Notes: generated from the sequence alone by a model not told the origin. Positions 32,787 to 41,282 are shown, counted from the stretch's first letter. The stretch: DNA of 64,000 bases from JAWCMQ01 sp039091255 (GCA_039091255.1 JAWCMQ010000003.1:22722-86721); one strand, 5' to 3'. Numbers and translations are program-made.

Positions 32787-32969
32787 TAGCCCCAGGCAGA
32801 TTCGAACTGCCGTCCCCGGGTCGCTTCTTTCACCGCGCGCGCCCGCAGCGCGCGCTCAAATCTTTGGAATCCAAAGCCCGGTATCCTTGGCCATTTTCCG
32901 GCGGGAGCATCTGCTCCATTCCTTTCCGCAGGCGCTTTCCATCGGAAAGGGCCTCTAGACGATGGGGCT
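32787..32969 (-). tRNA. tRNA-Gln(UUG) with two introns
   Basis: On the minus strand, acceptor AGCCCCA (32969-32963) pairs with TGGGGCT (32794-32788), discriminator A (32787); T arm GGCAG-TTCGAAT-CTGCC is perfect; anticodon stem CCGGG (32881-32877) pairs with CCCGG (32820-32816) around loop CTTTGGA, anticodon TTG. Intron 2 (32870-32822, 49 nt) is at the canonical 37/38 site with a bulge-helix-bulge (CTTT with GAAG) and a GC-alternating inner hairpin. Intron 1 (about 32949-32889, 61 nt) interrupts the D loop; GGCC occurs at both ends, so its borders may slide by 4 nt. D stem GTCT/GGAT uses G.T pairs. Mature length 73 nt, CCA not encoded. Confidence 0.85.
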
Positions 32970-33025
32970 GCTCGAATAGAGGTTTATTGTGGAGAATTTA
33001 AAACGCTAATCTAAGCGCCGAGCGG

Positions 33026-33364
33026 CTAGATTCGCTTGACGCTCTGCACATAAGCTTGAGCTTCGCCTCTGCGCCCCTTCAGCTGCTCGGTGAGGAGCTT
33101 GAGCATGTCGCGAAATATCGTGCCTTTGGGTACCTCGAGAGGGGGAAGCTCAATCCACTTTGATTCGTGGCTTCTTCCGGCCTCGTCCAACTTCGCATAC
33201 TCGGGCGTGGCAATCACTATGCGCTCAGGAAACCGGAAGCCGTCGACAAGAACATAATCAGTGCCCAGCGTTTTGTTAAGTTCGGCTACGTAGGTCTTCG
33301 CGTCCATAAGGCGCGTCTCGACATCTTGCAGATGAACATGCTCCGAAACCATATTATTCACCAT
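33026..33364 (-). CDS. hypothetical protein
   Basis: 112 residues from ATG 33364, with CTTTAAGG about 24 nt upstream (leaderless). A soluble domain with FRFPERIVIATPEYAKLDEAG and a C-terminal helical part. No family recognised. It lies 20 nt downstream of the GGDEF gene on the same strand but seems to have its own promoter. Confidence 0.6.
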   Translation of the reverse strand: MVNNMVSEHVHLQDVETRLMDAKTYVAELNKTLGTDYVLVDGFRFPERIVIATPEYAKLDEAGRSHESKWIELPPLEVPKGTIFRDMLKLLTEQLKGRRGEAQAYVQSVKRI

Positions 33365-33384
33365 TATGCCAATTCGCTAAAACC

Positions 33385-34110
33385 TTAAAGGCGTTGCTCC
33401 CCACCACCGTCGGGAGCCTCTTCCGGCTCAACGTAGACGCAAATGCGGTTTCGCCCATTCCGCTTTGCGTCGTACAGCGCGCGATCGGCGTTTCTCGCCA
33501 GCGCATTCGCTGCTTCTAGATATTGTTCTGCTTCAAACCCAGTCGGCATGCCGGCGATGCCCTGACTAAATTCCACAGGCCCTAGCTTTATGCCGCCAAA
33601 CTCATAAGACCAACGGCCTGCATCATCCTTTATTCGCTCGGCCACGCACTTCGCGTCATCTATCCGTGTTCCTGGCAGAATAATCGCGAACTCGTCGCCT
33701 CCGATTCGGCAGGGCGTGTCGGAGCGGCGCACATGCTTTCTCATAACTTCTCCGACGTATGCAAGGACTTCATTGCCTGCAGCATGCCCGTATGTGTCGT
33801 TAATAGGCTTGAATTTGTCCAAATCGAGCATTATCAGCGCAAGCGGCTCGCCTGTGCGAAGCGCACGGTCGGCTTCGGCCTCAAGCCGCTCCTTGTACGC
33901 TGCGAAATTATAAAGGCGGGTAAGCTTGTCTATGGTTGCGAGCTCGCTGAGCTCTTCGATACGCTGCCCAAGCTCTCCGACGTGGAAATTCGCCCGCGAC
34001 AGGAACGCTTTAAACCTAGCATCCTTTTCCAATTCCGGCATGCTGTTATACAAGTCCCGCAGCGCTTCTATCATTCCGCGCTGCGCGGCTTTGTACACCT
34101 CGTCCACCAT
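33385..34110 (-). CDS. GGDEF-domain protein, putative diguanylate cyclase
   Basis: 241 residues. A helical N-terminal part (1-57) with coiled-coil character is followed by a GGDEF domain: D96 and D98 in LDLDKFKPIND (Mg2+), GHAAGNEVL (nucleotide-binding asparagine), active-site loop GGDEF at 137-141, and R128-x-x-D131 exactly five residues before it, the product-inhibition (I) site of c-di-GMP synthases. All residues needed to make c-di-GMP are present. No membrane helix or EAL domain. GGDEF proteins are rare in archaea. The promoter has TATATAA ~30 nt before ATG 34110. An alternative product (cyclic or linear) is possible. Confidence 0.92.
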   Translation of the reverse strand: MVDEVYKAAQRGMIEALRDLYNSMPELEKDARFKAFLSRANFHVGELGQRIEELSELATIDKLTRLYNFAAYKERLEAEADRALRTGEPLALIMLDLDKFKPINDTYGHAAGNEVLAYVGEVMRKHVRRSDTPCRIGGDEFAIILPGTRIDDAKCVAERIKDDAGRWSYEFGGIKLGPVEFSQGIAGMPTGFEAEQYLEAANALARNADRALYDAKRNGRNRICVYVEPEEAPDGGGEQRL

Positions 34111-34137
34111 GCTAATCACTTTGTTACTACTATAAGG

Positions 34138-34288
34138 TGATTATATAGTATTTAAAGATTTCGGTGGCGCGCCATCGCCGCCCTTTGCGGGCGCCGGGAG
34201 CGCAGGCCTCAAGCGAGGCTGCAAAGCATAAAAAGCATGGAATCTGCATGTTAGCAACATTCACGAGTGTGCGAACTGCGGCGATTGT
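34138..34288 (+). promoter_or_regulatory. GGDEF-thrS intergenic region with AT boxes and hairpin
   Basis: The segment TTATATAGTATTTAAAG (34141-34157) can serve as TATA box in both directions: for the GGDEF gene on the minus strand and for thrS on the plus strand. The thrS leader then contains GCCTC-AAGC-GAGGC (about 34206-34219) and other GC-rich pairing segments, and a second AT-rich GCATAAAAAGC near 34227. No gene is seen in these 150 nt. Confidence 0.4.
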
Positions 34289-36169
34289 ATGCGGATACTC
34301 ACCGTCCACGCAGACTGGCTCGAAGTCGAGCCGAAAACAAAGGCGATAGCCGGCGCTGAGCATGCCGAACGAACAAAGCAGCGATGGGAAGATTGCCTTG
34401 TCGTGTTCATGGCCGTCGAGGGACGCGACGAGCCAGCAATCGAGCGCGTGGCGGAAAAGACAGGCGATGAGATAATCGCTGTCGCCAAAGAGGTCAAAGC
34501 CAAGACAATCGTGCTCTACCCGTATGTTCACCTTACGTCTTCTCCTGCCGGCGCAGCGAGCGCCCACAAAGCGCTCGTGGATGTCCAGACCTTCCTACGG
34601 CAGCGCGGATATGATGCCACGCATGCGCCGTTCGGCTGGTACAAGGCGTTCGACCTGAAGTGCAAAGGCCACCCGCTGAGCGAGCTCAGCCGCGAAATCT
34701 TCGCGGAGCCAGGAGAAGGCGCGACTAGCAAGCAAGAAGATGCGGTATCGGGTGCGCTAAAGGCGGAAGAGAAGGTGCGCTCGGAATGGTTTATCCTCAC
34801 CGCAGAAGGCGAGCTTGTGCCTGTCGACAACTTCGATTTCGGGCAACATAGGAACTTGGAGAAATTCAAGAACTACGAAATCGCGAAGGTTCGCAGCGTG
34901 GCAGAGGAGCCGCCGCATGCGCGCCTCATGCGGGCGCTTCAGCTCGTGGACTACGAGCCAGGCAGCGACCCCGGGAACCTGAGATATTATCCGAAAGGCA
35001 GAACGATCAAGGCGCTGCTTGAGCAATGGATTTCCGCCAAAATGCTGAAATACGGAGCGATGGAAGTCGAAACGCCGGTGATGTACGACTACGAGCACCC
35101 AGCGCTTGAAAACTACCTCAACCGATTCCCGGCGCGGCAGTACACGCTGCAGTCGGCGAAAAAGCGCTTTTTCCTGCGCTTCTCTGCATGCTTCGGGCAG
35201 TTTTTAATGAGCGCAAACGCCAACATCTCCTACCGAGACCTTCCAATGAAGATGTACGAGCTGACGCGATACTCATTCCGCCTCGAAAAGGCGGGCGAGC
35301 TTGTTGGGCTTCGCCGCCTAAGAAGCTTCACGATGCCTGACATGCACACTATGTGCGCCGACATGAAAGGCGCAAAGGAAGAGTTCGTGAAGCAGTTCAA
35401 GCTCGGGATGGAATGCATGGCAGACATAGGCCTTGACCGCAGCGAATACGAGATGGCATTCCGATGCACACAGGATTTCTGGGCATGCAATCGCGATTGG
35501 GTCATAGAACTTGTCAAGATGTTCGGCAAACCTGCGCTTGTGGAGATGTGGAACACCAGATTTGCGTATTTCGACCCCAAGTTTGAATTCAATTTTGTGG
35601 ACAGCATGAGCAAGGCATCTGCGCTCTCTACGGTCCAAATCGACCATGAGAATGCGCAGCGGTTTGGCATAAAGTACACTGATGCTGACAACAGCCGCAA
35701 GCACCCGCTCATACTGCACTGCTCGCCCTCTGGCGCACTCGAGCGCGTCATGTACGCTCTGCTGGAGAAAGCGCACATGGACAGCCAGAAGCAAAAGCCG
35801 CCTTCGCTGCCGCTGTGGCTTGCTCCTGTGCAGGTGCGGCTTTGCCCGCTTTCGGACGATTACATCCCAGATTGCGCCAAGATGGCCGAAGCTCTCAAGG
35901 ATTGCGCGCGTGTCGACATAGATGACCGCGCAGAGACCGTGCAGCGCAAGGTCCGCGATGCAGAGCTAGAGTGGGTGCCTTACATCCTTGTAGTAGGAGA
36001 ACGGGAGCGCAAGGGCGACCTTTCGGTGCGAGTCCGAGAAACCGGCAAGCTTGAGCGGATGTCACTAGACGATCTAAAAACTGAAATCAAGCGGAAAACC
36101 GAAGGCAAGCCCTTCAGGCCGATTGGGTTGCCTATGTTGCTGAGCGCAAGGTCCAGCTGGGGAGCATAG
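34289..36169 (+). CDS. thrS: threonyl-tRNA synthetase (archaeal type)
   Basis: 626 residues. The N-terminal ~140 residues (MRILTVHADWLEVEP ... TIVLYPYVHLTSSPA...) form the archaeal D-aminoacyl-tRNA deacylase-like editing domain that removes serine. The class II core follows (ETPVMYDYEHPALENYLNRFPARQYT, RFSACFGQFLMSANANISYRDLPMKMYELTRYSFR, HCSPSGALERVMYALLE), then an anticodon-binding domain. Complete, so no separate editing partner is needed. Confidence 0.97.
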   Translation: MRILTVHADWLEVEPKTKAIAGAEHAERTKQRWEDCLVVFMAVEGRDEPAIERVAEKTGDEIIAVAKEVKAKTIVLYPYVHLTSSPAGAASAHKALVDVQTFLRQRGYDATHAPFGWYKAFDLKCKGHPLSELSREIFAEPGEGATSKQEDAVSGALKAEEKVRSEWFILTAEGELVPVDNFDFGQHRNLEKFKNYEIAKVRSVAEEPPHARLMRALQLVDYEPGSDPGNLRYYPKGRTIKALLEQWISAKMLKYGAMEVETPVMYDYEHPALENYLNRFPARQYTLQSAKKRFFLRFSACFGQFLMSANANISYRDLPMKMYELTRYSFRLEKAGELVGLRRLRSFTMPDMHTMCADMKGAKEEFVKQFKLGMECMADIGLDRSEYEMAFRCTQDFWACNRDWVIELVKMFGKPALVEMWNTRFAYFDPKFEFNFVDSMSKASALSTVQIDHENAQRFGIKYTDADNSRKHPLILHCSPSGALERVMYALLEKAHMDSQKQKPPSLPLWLAPVQVRLCPLSDDYIPDCAKMAEALKDCARVDIDDRAETVQRKVRDAELEWVPYILVVGERERKGDLSVRVRETGKLERMSLDDLKTEIKRKTEGKPFRPIGLPMLLSARSSWGA

Positions 36170-36223
36170 CGCCAAACCGCTCGTTGCTTTACAAGCAAGA
36201 CCGGCACCCTTTAATCATTCTAA

Positions 36224-36670
36224 TCAAAAGAGCGCCTGCAGCCCGGCAAGGACACCCATCGAAGCGACAAACACCAAGAAGCCCGCGACGATCACGCCAA
36301 CTGCGATAGCCACGAAGGCGTGCCGCCAGGGCATGCGCAGCAGCCATGCCAGCAGTGTTGCCGTGTAAGCGCCGGTGAAGGGCAGCGGGACGGCGACGAA
36401 AATCGCGAGGCCAAGAACGCCCCAACGGTCGATTGCGGACTTATGCTTAAGGGCCTTGAATGCGGCCCATTGCATGGGCCGCCACTTCTCGATGCGCGGG
36501 TATAGCGCGCTGAGAAACAGCCATATCGGAAAGAACATCGCGACGTTCAGGGCGATGGCTGCTGCCAGGACTAGAATGGGATCGAGCCCTGCCGCAATTC
36601 CGACAGGGATCGCGCCGCGCAGCTCTATCCACGGCACTGCTGCCAACAAAAGCGCATGAACCGCGTCCAT
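36224..36670 (-). CDS. small multidrug export-family (PF06695-like) membrane protein
   Basis: 148 residues with about five hydrophobic helices. Motifs ELRGAIPVGIAAGLDP and FVAVPLPFTGAYTATLLAWLL match COG2426/Sm_multidrug_ex proteins, where 'ELRGAIP.GI' and 'VPLPGTGAY.G' are conserved. The name reflects homology only; transport of drugs is not shown. It starts 3 nt after the next upstream minus-strand gene ends, so the two are probably co-transcribed. Confidence 0.8.
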   Translation of the reverse strand: MDAVHALLLAAVPWIELRGAIPVGIAAGLDPILVLAAAIALNVAMFFPIWLFLSALYPRIEKWRPMQWAAFKALKHKSAIDRWGVLGLAIFVAVPLPFTGAYTATLLAWLLRMPWRHAFVAIAVGVIVAGFLVFVASMGVLAGLQALF

Positions 36671-36672
36671 CG

Positions 36673-37413
36673 CTACGCCTCAACGAACTTTGCGCCTGCC
36701 GGCAAGCGGATTTCGGGGGCGGCAAGCTCAAGCTGAGTCGCTGCCATGCGCATGACCGATTCCACAGGCGCTTCAGCCGAAAGCCTGACGTGCTGCTCGA
36801 AAATCAGCGGAAGGCCTGTTTCTGCATCGAAGCAGGCATACGCGGCCATCGCCTCGATGCCTTCAGCATACTCCTCAGGCAGCGAAACGTTTGCCATCAT
36901 CTTTTTGACGTCATAATCGAACGCCACAGCATCGCAGGGCTTCAGCGATTGCTGCGCAGACGCTGCACGCACCGATACGAAGTCTTGCGAGACCAGGTCG
37001 AGCAGCGAGGCGACCTGATCGATAGGGCTGGGAGCCGGCAGAGAGCCGTTGAAGCGCTCACAAACTATGCCGCCGAAACTCGCTTGGCAGCTGTAGGATC
37101 CGCTTGCTATGCTGTAAACGTCAACGGAGATTGTCTGGCCCCGTATAGCGAAACTTATGGTCGTTTTCTCATGTGCACCCTTGCGCATAATGCGCATGGT
37201 GCCTGTCATGTTAGCGCTATCTTCGCCTATCGCGATGGAATTGCTCATGTTATAGCTCAGGCTGTATTCTGTAAGGTTTGCCAGCTTCGCCGCGGCGGCG
37301 TGCAGCACCTCCCCGGCGCTGCGCGGCTGAAGCAGAGAAGGCAAGATGGCATACGCGGCCACAACTGCGGCTACAGCAGCGGCCGCAAGGACGACAACGG
37401 CAAACGTCTTCAT
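36673..37413 (-). CDS. secreted or membrane-anchored hypothetical protein
   Basis: 246 residues. A hydrophobic N-terminal segment (3-28) acts as signal or anchor; the rest is an extracytoplasmic domain with several N-glycosylation sequons (NLT, NMS, NMT, NGS, NVS) and four cysteines in two pairs. The spacing of strands resembles LolA/outer-layer lipoprotein-like sheets, but I cannot assign a family. Confidence 0.6.
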   Translation of the reverse strand: MKTFAVVVLAAAAVAAVVAAYAILPSLLQPRSAGEVLHAAAAKLANLTEYSLSYNMSNSIAIGEDSANMTGTMRIMRKGAHEKTTISFAIRGQTISVDVYSIASGSYSCQASFGGIVCERFNGSLPAPSPIDQVASLLDLVSQDFVSVRAASAQQSLKPCDAVAFDYDVKKMMANVSLPEEYAEGIEAMAAYACFDAETGLPLIFEQHVRLSAEAPVESVMRMAATQLELAAPEIRLPAGAKFVEA

Positions 37414-37489
37414 CGGACCACTTGAGAAGTTGGCATGAGCAAAATAAAGATGGCCTAGCCGAAATATAAAACAGCGGAAGCCTTGCCTT

Positions 37490-38314
37490 TCACTTCAGCG
37501 GCTTGGCATGCTGCCAAATGAGCTCGAAAAGTGGCTCCAGGCAGCGCGTCGCAGCATGCGGTGACTGCGTCCAAAACGCGACTGATTGCGTCGGATGCGT
37601 CTTCGCGTCGTCCGTCAGCCCCATCAGAAACTCCTCGCCATCGACAATGACAAAGCGGCCTGCGAGCTTCTCGATGTGCTCTACAGACTCTATGTTTCGA
37701 ACCTGCGCGTACTTTGCAAGCATGCGGGCCGCTTCGCTGGTCTGCTTGTTGACCGGGGCGGCTATGCGAATCGCCACGCCTGCATCTGCCGCCTTCTTTA
37801 CTAGCGTCATGTGGTTCTCAACAAGCTCCGAGAGGCCCTCCTCGGTCGTCACAAGCTTAACGGACTTGCGCGCTTTCTTTAGCATCGTTTCCGTCTGCTG
37901 CAGAAGAGCGTACTGGCCTTTCAGCGCGCCTGTCATGTCCTCGGGCTGGATGAACTTGAGCGACTCCTTGTGTATCCTCTCAAGCTCCTTGATTACGTCG
38001 GACTTGCGGATGCGCTCTATCTTCTCGATGAGCTCTTTCGCCTCGTCACTTACCTTCTTCTTTGCGCGCTCGAATGCTTCCGCCGGCTGGACCGCGACGT
38101 ACTTCATCGGCTTGCCGGGCTGCGTTATGACAAAACCCCATTCCGCAAGGGATTGCAGAACATCATAGCATCGTGAGCGCGGCACATTAGAAATATCGGA
38201 AAGCTCTCCTGCCGTGCTGGCGCCGCGCGAAAGCAGCGCTGCCCACAGATTCCTCTGGTATTTGTTCAGGCCTATAGCTTTTAGCGCATCCATCGTTTTC
38301 GAGCTTGCTAACAC
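37490..38314 (-). CDS. TrmB-family transcriptional regulator
   Basis: 274 residues. N-terminal winged helix-turn-helix (LGLNKYQRNLWAALLSRGASTAGELSDISNVPRSRCYDVLQSLAEWGFV) is typical TrmB; a coiled-coil linker follows (about 75-115), then a TrmB/PLD-like effector domain (SVKLVTTEEGLSELVENHMTLVKKAADAGVAIRIAAPVN, RFVIVDGEEFLMGL). It would bind a sugar or another small ligand and repress or activate nearby genes. GTG 38314 has GGTGAT 5 nt upstream; ATG 38293 is the alternative. Targets unknown. Confidence 0.88.
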   Translation of the reverse strand: MLASSKTMDALKAIGLNKYQRNLWAALLSRGASTAGELSDISNVPRSRCYDVLQSLAEWGFVITQPGKPMKYVAVQPAEAFERAKKKVSDEAKELIEKIERIRKSDVIKELERIHKESLKFIQPEDMTGALKGQYALLQQTETMLKKARKSVKLVTTEEGLSELVENHMTLVKKAADAGVAIRIAAPVNKQTSEAARMLAKYAQVRNIESVEHIEKLAGRFVIVDGEEFLMGLTDDAKTHPTQSVAFWTQSPHAATRCLEPLFELIWQHAKPLK

Positions 38315-38399
38315 ACAATCACCCTACCCCACGGACTTGCTGCAGCGGTGTCATCATCGCGTTGTAAGTGCTTGGTCGGCTGTCACCATTGCTACGAAA

Positions 38400-38513
38400 C
38401 TATTGTTTGAACGCAAGCTTTAAAAGTGTATCTGCTGCTTGCGCTTTCCTGCCGCGCAATTTTTCAATCGCGCAAGGCAGTTGGCGGGCTATTTTCTGCC
38501 ATGCGCTGCTCAT
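38400..38513 (-). CDS. possible 37-residue leaderless microprotein
   Basis: ATG 38513 to TAG 38402-38400. The peptide is MSSAWQKIARQLPCAIEKLRG... and ends LLKLAFKQ, a basic amphipathic helix. TTTTAAGG lies about 23 nt before the ATG, the distance expected for leaderless archaeal genes. It occupies the otherwise empty 266-nt spacer between the TrmB-like and DUF1512 genes; nothing else is seen there. No homolog known to me. Confidence 0.35.
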   Translation of the reverse strand: MSSAWQKIARQLPCAIEKLRGRKAQAADTLLKLAFKQ

Positions 38514-38580
38514 TTCTAGTCGACAAAACCTTAAAAGCACGTTTTATCCCTTCAAGGTGAGTACTAATTTGACCGTTCTG

Positions 38581-39735
38581 TCAAAGCCATCCGCCTTTCT
38601 TCTGGGCTGCTTCGCTCTTCTCAATCTTCTCAGCGAGCGTGCGGATGGCGGCCTTAACCCTCGGCAGTTCCTTTCTTTCGTCAGGGATGCCGCAGGAGTT
38701 GCCGACGCCTATTATCAGGACATTGGCACCCCTGCGCGCGCGGCGCACAGCGGCCCTGACCATCTCCAGCGCCTTAGGAACGCTGTCAACTATCTCCTTT
38801 TTCATCGGCGCGATGGCATCTTCCGTGCCGATTTTTATTACCACCGAGTCGATGGGCTTCTTTTTCGGCAAAAGGACATTCTCGATGATTTCGCGCTGGC
38901 TCACTCCGCCCATCGCGAAGCCGACACCTTCCGCGACGCTGCCTGTCGGCTCGCCCTCGAGCTTTTGGGCAGCATCTATGGTTATGATGCGCGCTATGTC
39001 GTGCCGCGACATAATCTTTTCAATGGCTTCGTCGATGCGCCCCAAATGCGGCGCCGGGCCGGTCGCCTTAAGCACGAAGCATCGGCGGCCATCTATCATC
39101 GCGCGACCTGCGACGACGTCCTCCGCAATGGGCTTCATGCGCTCGGTGAGCTCGGCCGCCACGAGCGGACCTATCGAGTCGCCAACTGCCCATCCATTGA
39201 GAAAGGCCTGCGTGCCTTTCAGCTCACCTTCCGCCAATTTTTCAATAAGTGGCAGCTGCATCTGAACGACCATGGCTATCTGCAGGTTTTTGTACTTCTT
39301 CGACATCTCGACAAAGTGGCGGACCGCTTTGGCAATCTGCCGCAGGCTGATGGCTGCGCGAAGGCCGTAATTGAGCTCTTGCTGGGCTTTTTGGGGAAGC
39401 TTTCCGCCGATTGTGCGGACGAAATCATCGAACCGGCTTTCAGTCTGGCGTATTATCTGGTCGACCTTTTTTACGAGCCCGAACGGGTCAAGCGCGCTGG
39501 GCTCTATGACGAAGAATTCCGTGAACTGGTCAATCGTCTTCTTGGCAGAGCGCTCGCCGACCTTTCGAGCGGCCATGGCGTTTGCGCGCTCTGACATCGC
39601 CTCGATGCGGCGTGCGCCAGCCTCAATCTTCCAAATGAGCTGCGAGAGCATCAGGCGCGGGTAAAGCACGATGAAAATGAAGAATACCAGGAACCAAACT
39701 ATCGTGCCTACAATATCGCCCTGATTCAGAAGCAT
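38581..39735 (-). CDS. DUF1512 family membrane protein
   Basis: 384 residues. One N-terminal membrane helix (GDIVGTIVWFLVFFIFIVLYPRLML), a long helical part, then an alpha/beta domain with AMIDGRRCFVLKATGPAPHLGRIDEAI, GVGFAMGGVSQREI and VLIIGVGNSCGIPDERKELPRV. This order and length match archaeal DUF1512. The C-terminal domain has features of a nucleotide or peptide hydrolase-like sheet, but function is unknown. Confidence 0.85.
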   Translation of the reverse strand: MLLNQGDIVGTIVWFLVFFIFIVLYPRLMLSQLIWKIEAGARRIEAMSERANAMAARKVGERSAKKTIDQFTEFFVIEPSALDPFGLVKKVDQIIRQTESRFDDFVRTIGGKLPQKAQQELNYGLRAAISLRQIAKAVRHFVEMSKKYKNLQIAMVVQMQLPLIEKLAEGELKGTQAFLNGWAVGDSIGPLVAAELTERMKPIAEDVVAGRAMIDGRRCFVLKATGPAPHLGRIDEAIEKIMSRHDIARIITIDAAQKLEGEPTGSVAEGVGFAMGGVSQREIIENVLLPKKKPIDSVVIKIGTEDAIAPMKKEIVDSVPKALEMVRAAVRRARRGANVLIIGVGNSCGIPDERKELPRVKAAIRTLAEKIEKSEAAQKKGGWL

Positions 39736-39809
39736 GTGCTTATTTCATTTTGAATCGTATTTAAAGGGGAGTGCTTCGCAGCCTGCGCCAGCATGCGAAG
39801 CCTGCTCCT

Positions 39810-40385
39810 TCATTTCTCCACCGCTTCGACCACGACCAACTCTTCCCAATCTATTTTTCTGCGCACAAGGGGCCGGGCGGCGAATCCGTTCTTGGCGAAC
39901 TCCGAGATGACATCGCGCTCTCCCGTCACGGACGATATCAGAAGCAGTATCTTCCCGCCAGCTTTCAAACGCCCTTTGCTCTGCTGCACGAATTTTTCTA
40001 TGACTTCACGCCCCGTTTTTCCCCCCGAATATCTTGCATCGCTGCCTACAATGGCGTCTTCGGCACCCTCGGGCAGGTACGGTGGGTTGAAGACAATCAA
40101 ATCGAACGCGCCTAAGACGTTGGAGAACAAGTCTGATGCGAAGACGTGGCCGTCCAGCTTTTCCTCGCCTAATATTTTTTTCGTCGCGGCAACGGCTGCC
40201 GGATTGATGTCGACAGCGGTCACGCGCGCACCCTTTTTCGCGATGATCTTCGTGAGAAAGCCGCTGCCGCAGCCTATTTCAAGAACGTCTTTGCCCATAA
40301 GTCGCTCGTGCGCAAGCACGTCCGCAAGCAGCCACGTGTCTTCGGCGGGCGCATAAACCTCTTCTTGGCTTTTTTGGCGCAGCAT
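39810..40385 (-). CDS. HemK/Mtq2-like protein (glutamine N5) methyltransferase
   Basis: 191 residues. SAM-binding motif VLEIGCGSGFLTKIIAKKG, VDINPAAV and the catalytic NPPYLPEGAED (NPPY) are present. EEVYAPAEDTWLLADVL at the start is diagnostic for the short HemK2/Mtq2 group that methylates the GGQ glutamine of release factor aRF1. It has no N-terminal HemK helical domain, as expected in archaea. Confidence 0.9.
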   Translation of the reverse strand: MLRQKSQEEVYAPAEDTWLLADVLAHERLMGKDVLEIGCGSGFLTKIIAKKGARVTAVDINPAAVAATKKILGEEKLDGHVFASDLFSNVLGAFDLIVFNPPYLPEGAEDAIVGSDARYSGGKTGREVIEKFVQQSKGRLKAGGKILLLISSVTGERDVISEFAKNGFAARPLVRRKIDWEELVVVEAVEK

Positions 40386-40409
40386 CGAATCATCCGCCGC
40401 TTCACACCG

Positions 40410-41225
40410 CTACTTCATATGCAGCTCCACGATATCGCCGTCCTGCAGGATGTAATCTAGCCCGACCTGCGACCTTCTTCTTTTCCCATCAACGGTGCGC
40501 CACAAGAATGCGAAGCGGAAGCGCTTGACGAAGTCCTTGTGTATCCGTTCGGCAAACGTGCGGATGGCCGAGCCTGCCGGCAGCGCCATCGGTGAGACGC
40601 CTTTAGGCGCCTTCGTGTACACGACTATCAACCCGACGGCTGCGCCGAGGCGCTGGCGAATGCTCTCGGGGTTTTCCGACCATGGGTTCACAAAAATGCG
40701 AGGCTTGCGGACAAGGTGCTTGTCGAGCAGTTCTTCGAGCTCTGCCTTGTCAGCCTCGCTGTTGGCTACCAGTGCTACAGCATCGGCTGTGCGGCAGAGG
40801 GACATGTGCCTGGCGTCGAATGTCGCTGGTATCTCGATGAGCTGTATCTTCACACCGCGCCAGTCCATCATGCCAACGGCTGGGGCAGTCGTCGTGAACG
40901 GGTGGCTTGCAAGTTCGGGCTTTGCATCGGTCAGCTTCTGCAGCAGCCATGACTTGCCAGACATCGTCTTGCCCACGAGGCATATCTGGGCATCGCCCTC
41001 TTTCTTGACCCCCTCTTCGTGCTTTCCTCTCCTCTTTGCCGCAGCAGACTCTTTCTTCAGCTTTGCCAGCCGAGCGCGGAGCTGAGCAACGACATTCTCG
41101 GTCCCTTTATGCTTTGGGATTTCGCGTATCATCTCCTCCAAGGCGAGAATCTTTTCTTCTGCCGTTTTGGCATTGCGATATCGCTGCTCGGCCTTGAAGT
41201 ATGCCACAGTCGCGTTGACAGGCAT
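40410..41225 (-). CDS. DRG/Obg-like GTPase with degenerate G domain and TGS domain
   Basis: 271 residues: an N-terminal helical hairpin (1-75), a small GTPase domain with P-loop LVGKTMSGKSWLL, then TTTAPAVGMMDWRGVKIQLIEIPATF where the G3 motif DxxG is replaced by EIPA, and a C-terminal TGS domain (LWRTVDGKRRRSQVGLDYILQDGDIVELHMK). The G4 motif NKxD is absent (VNPWSENPES). It is shorter than true DRG (~370 aa). Probably a ribosome-associated protein whose nucleotide specificity or hydrolysis has changed. Confidence 0.8.
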   Translation of the reverse strand: MPVNATVAYFKAEQRYRNAKTAEEKILALEEMIREIPKHKGTENVVAQLRARLAKLKKESAAAKRRGKHEEGVKKEGDAQICLVGKTMSGKSWLLQKLTDAKPELASHPFTTTAPAVGMMDWRGVKIQLIEIPATFDARHMSLCRTADAVALVANSEADKAELEELLDKHLVRKPRIFVNPWSENPESIRQRLGAAVGLIVVYTKAPKGVSPMALPAGSAIRTFAERIHKDFVKRFRFAFLWRTVDGKRRRSQVGLDYILQDGDIVELHMK

Positions 41226-41282
41226 AGGGCTCGAAGAAAAAGCCCGGTTAGAGATTATAAAGCTTCCGCAGAAAGAGTTAAA

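Noticed and set aside
38368..39594. Plus-strand frame of 408 codons opposite DUF1512
   Set aside because: DUF1512 on the minus strand has clear family motifs; the opposite frame has none.
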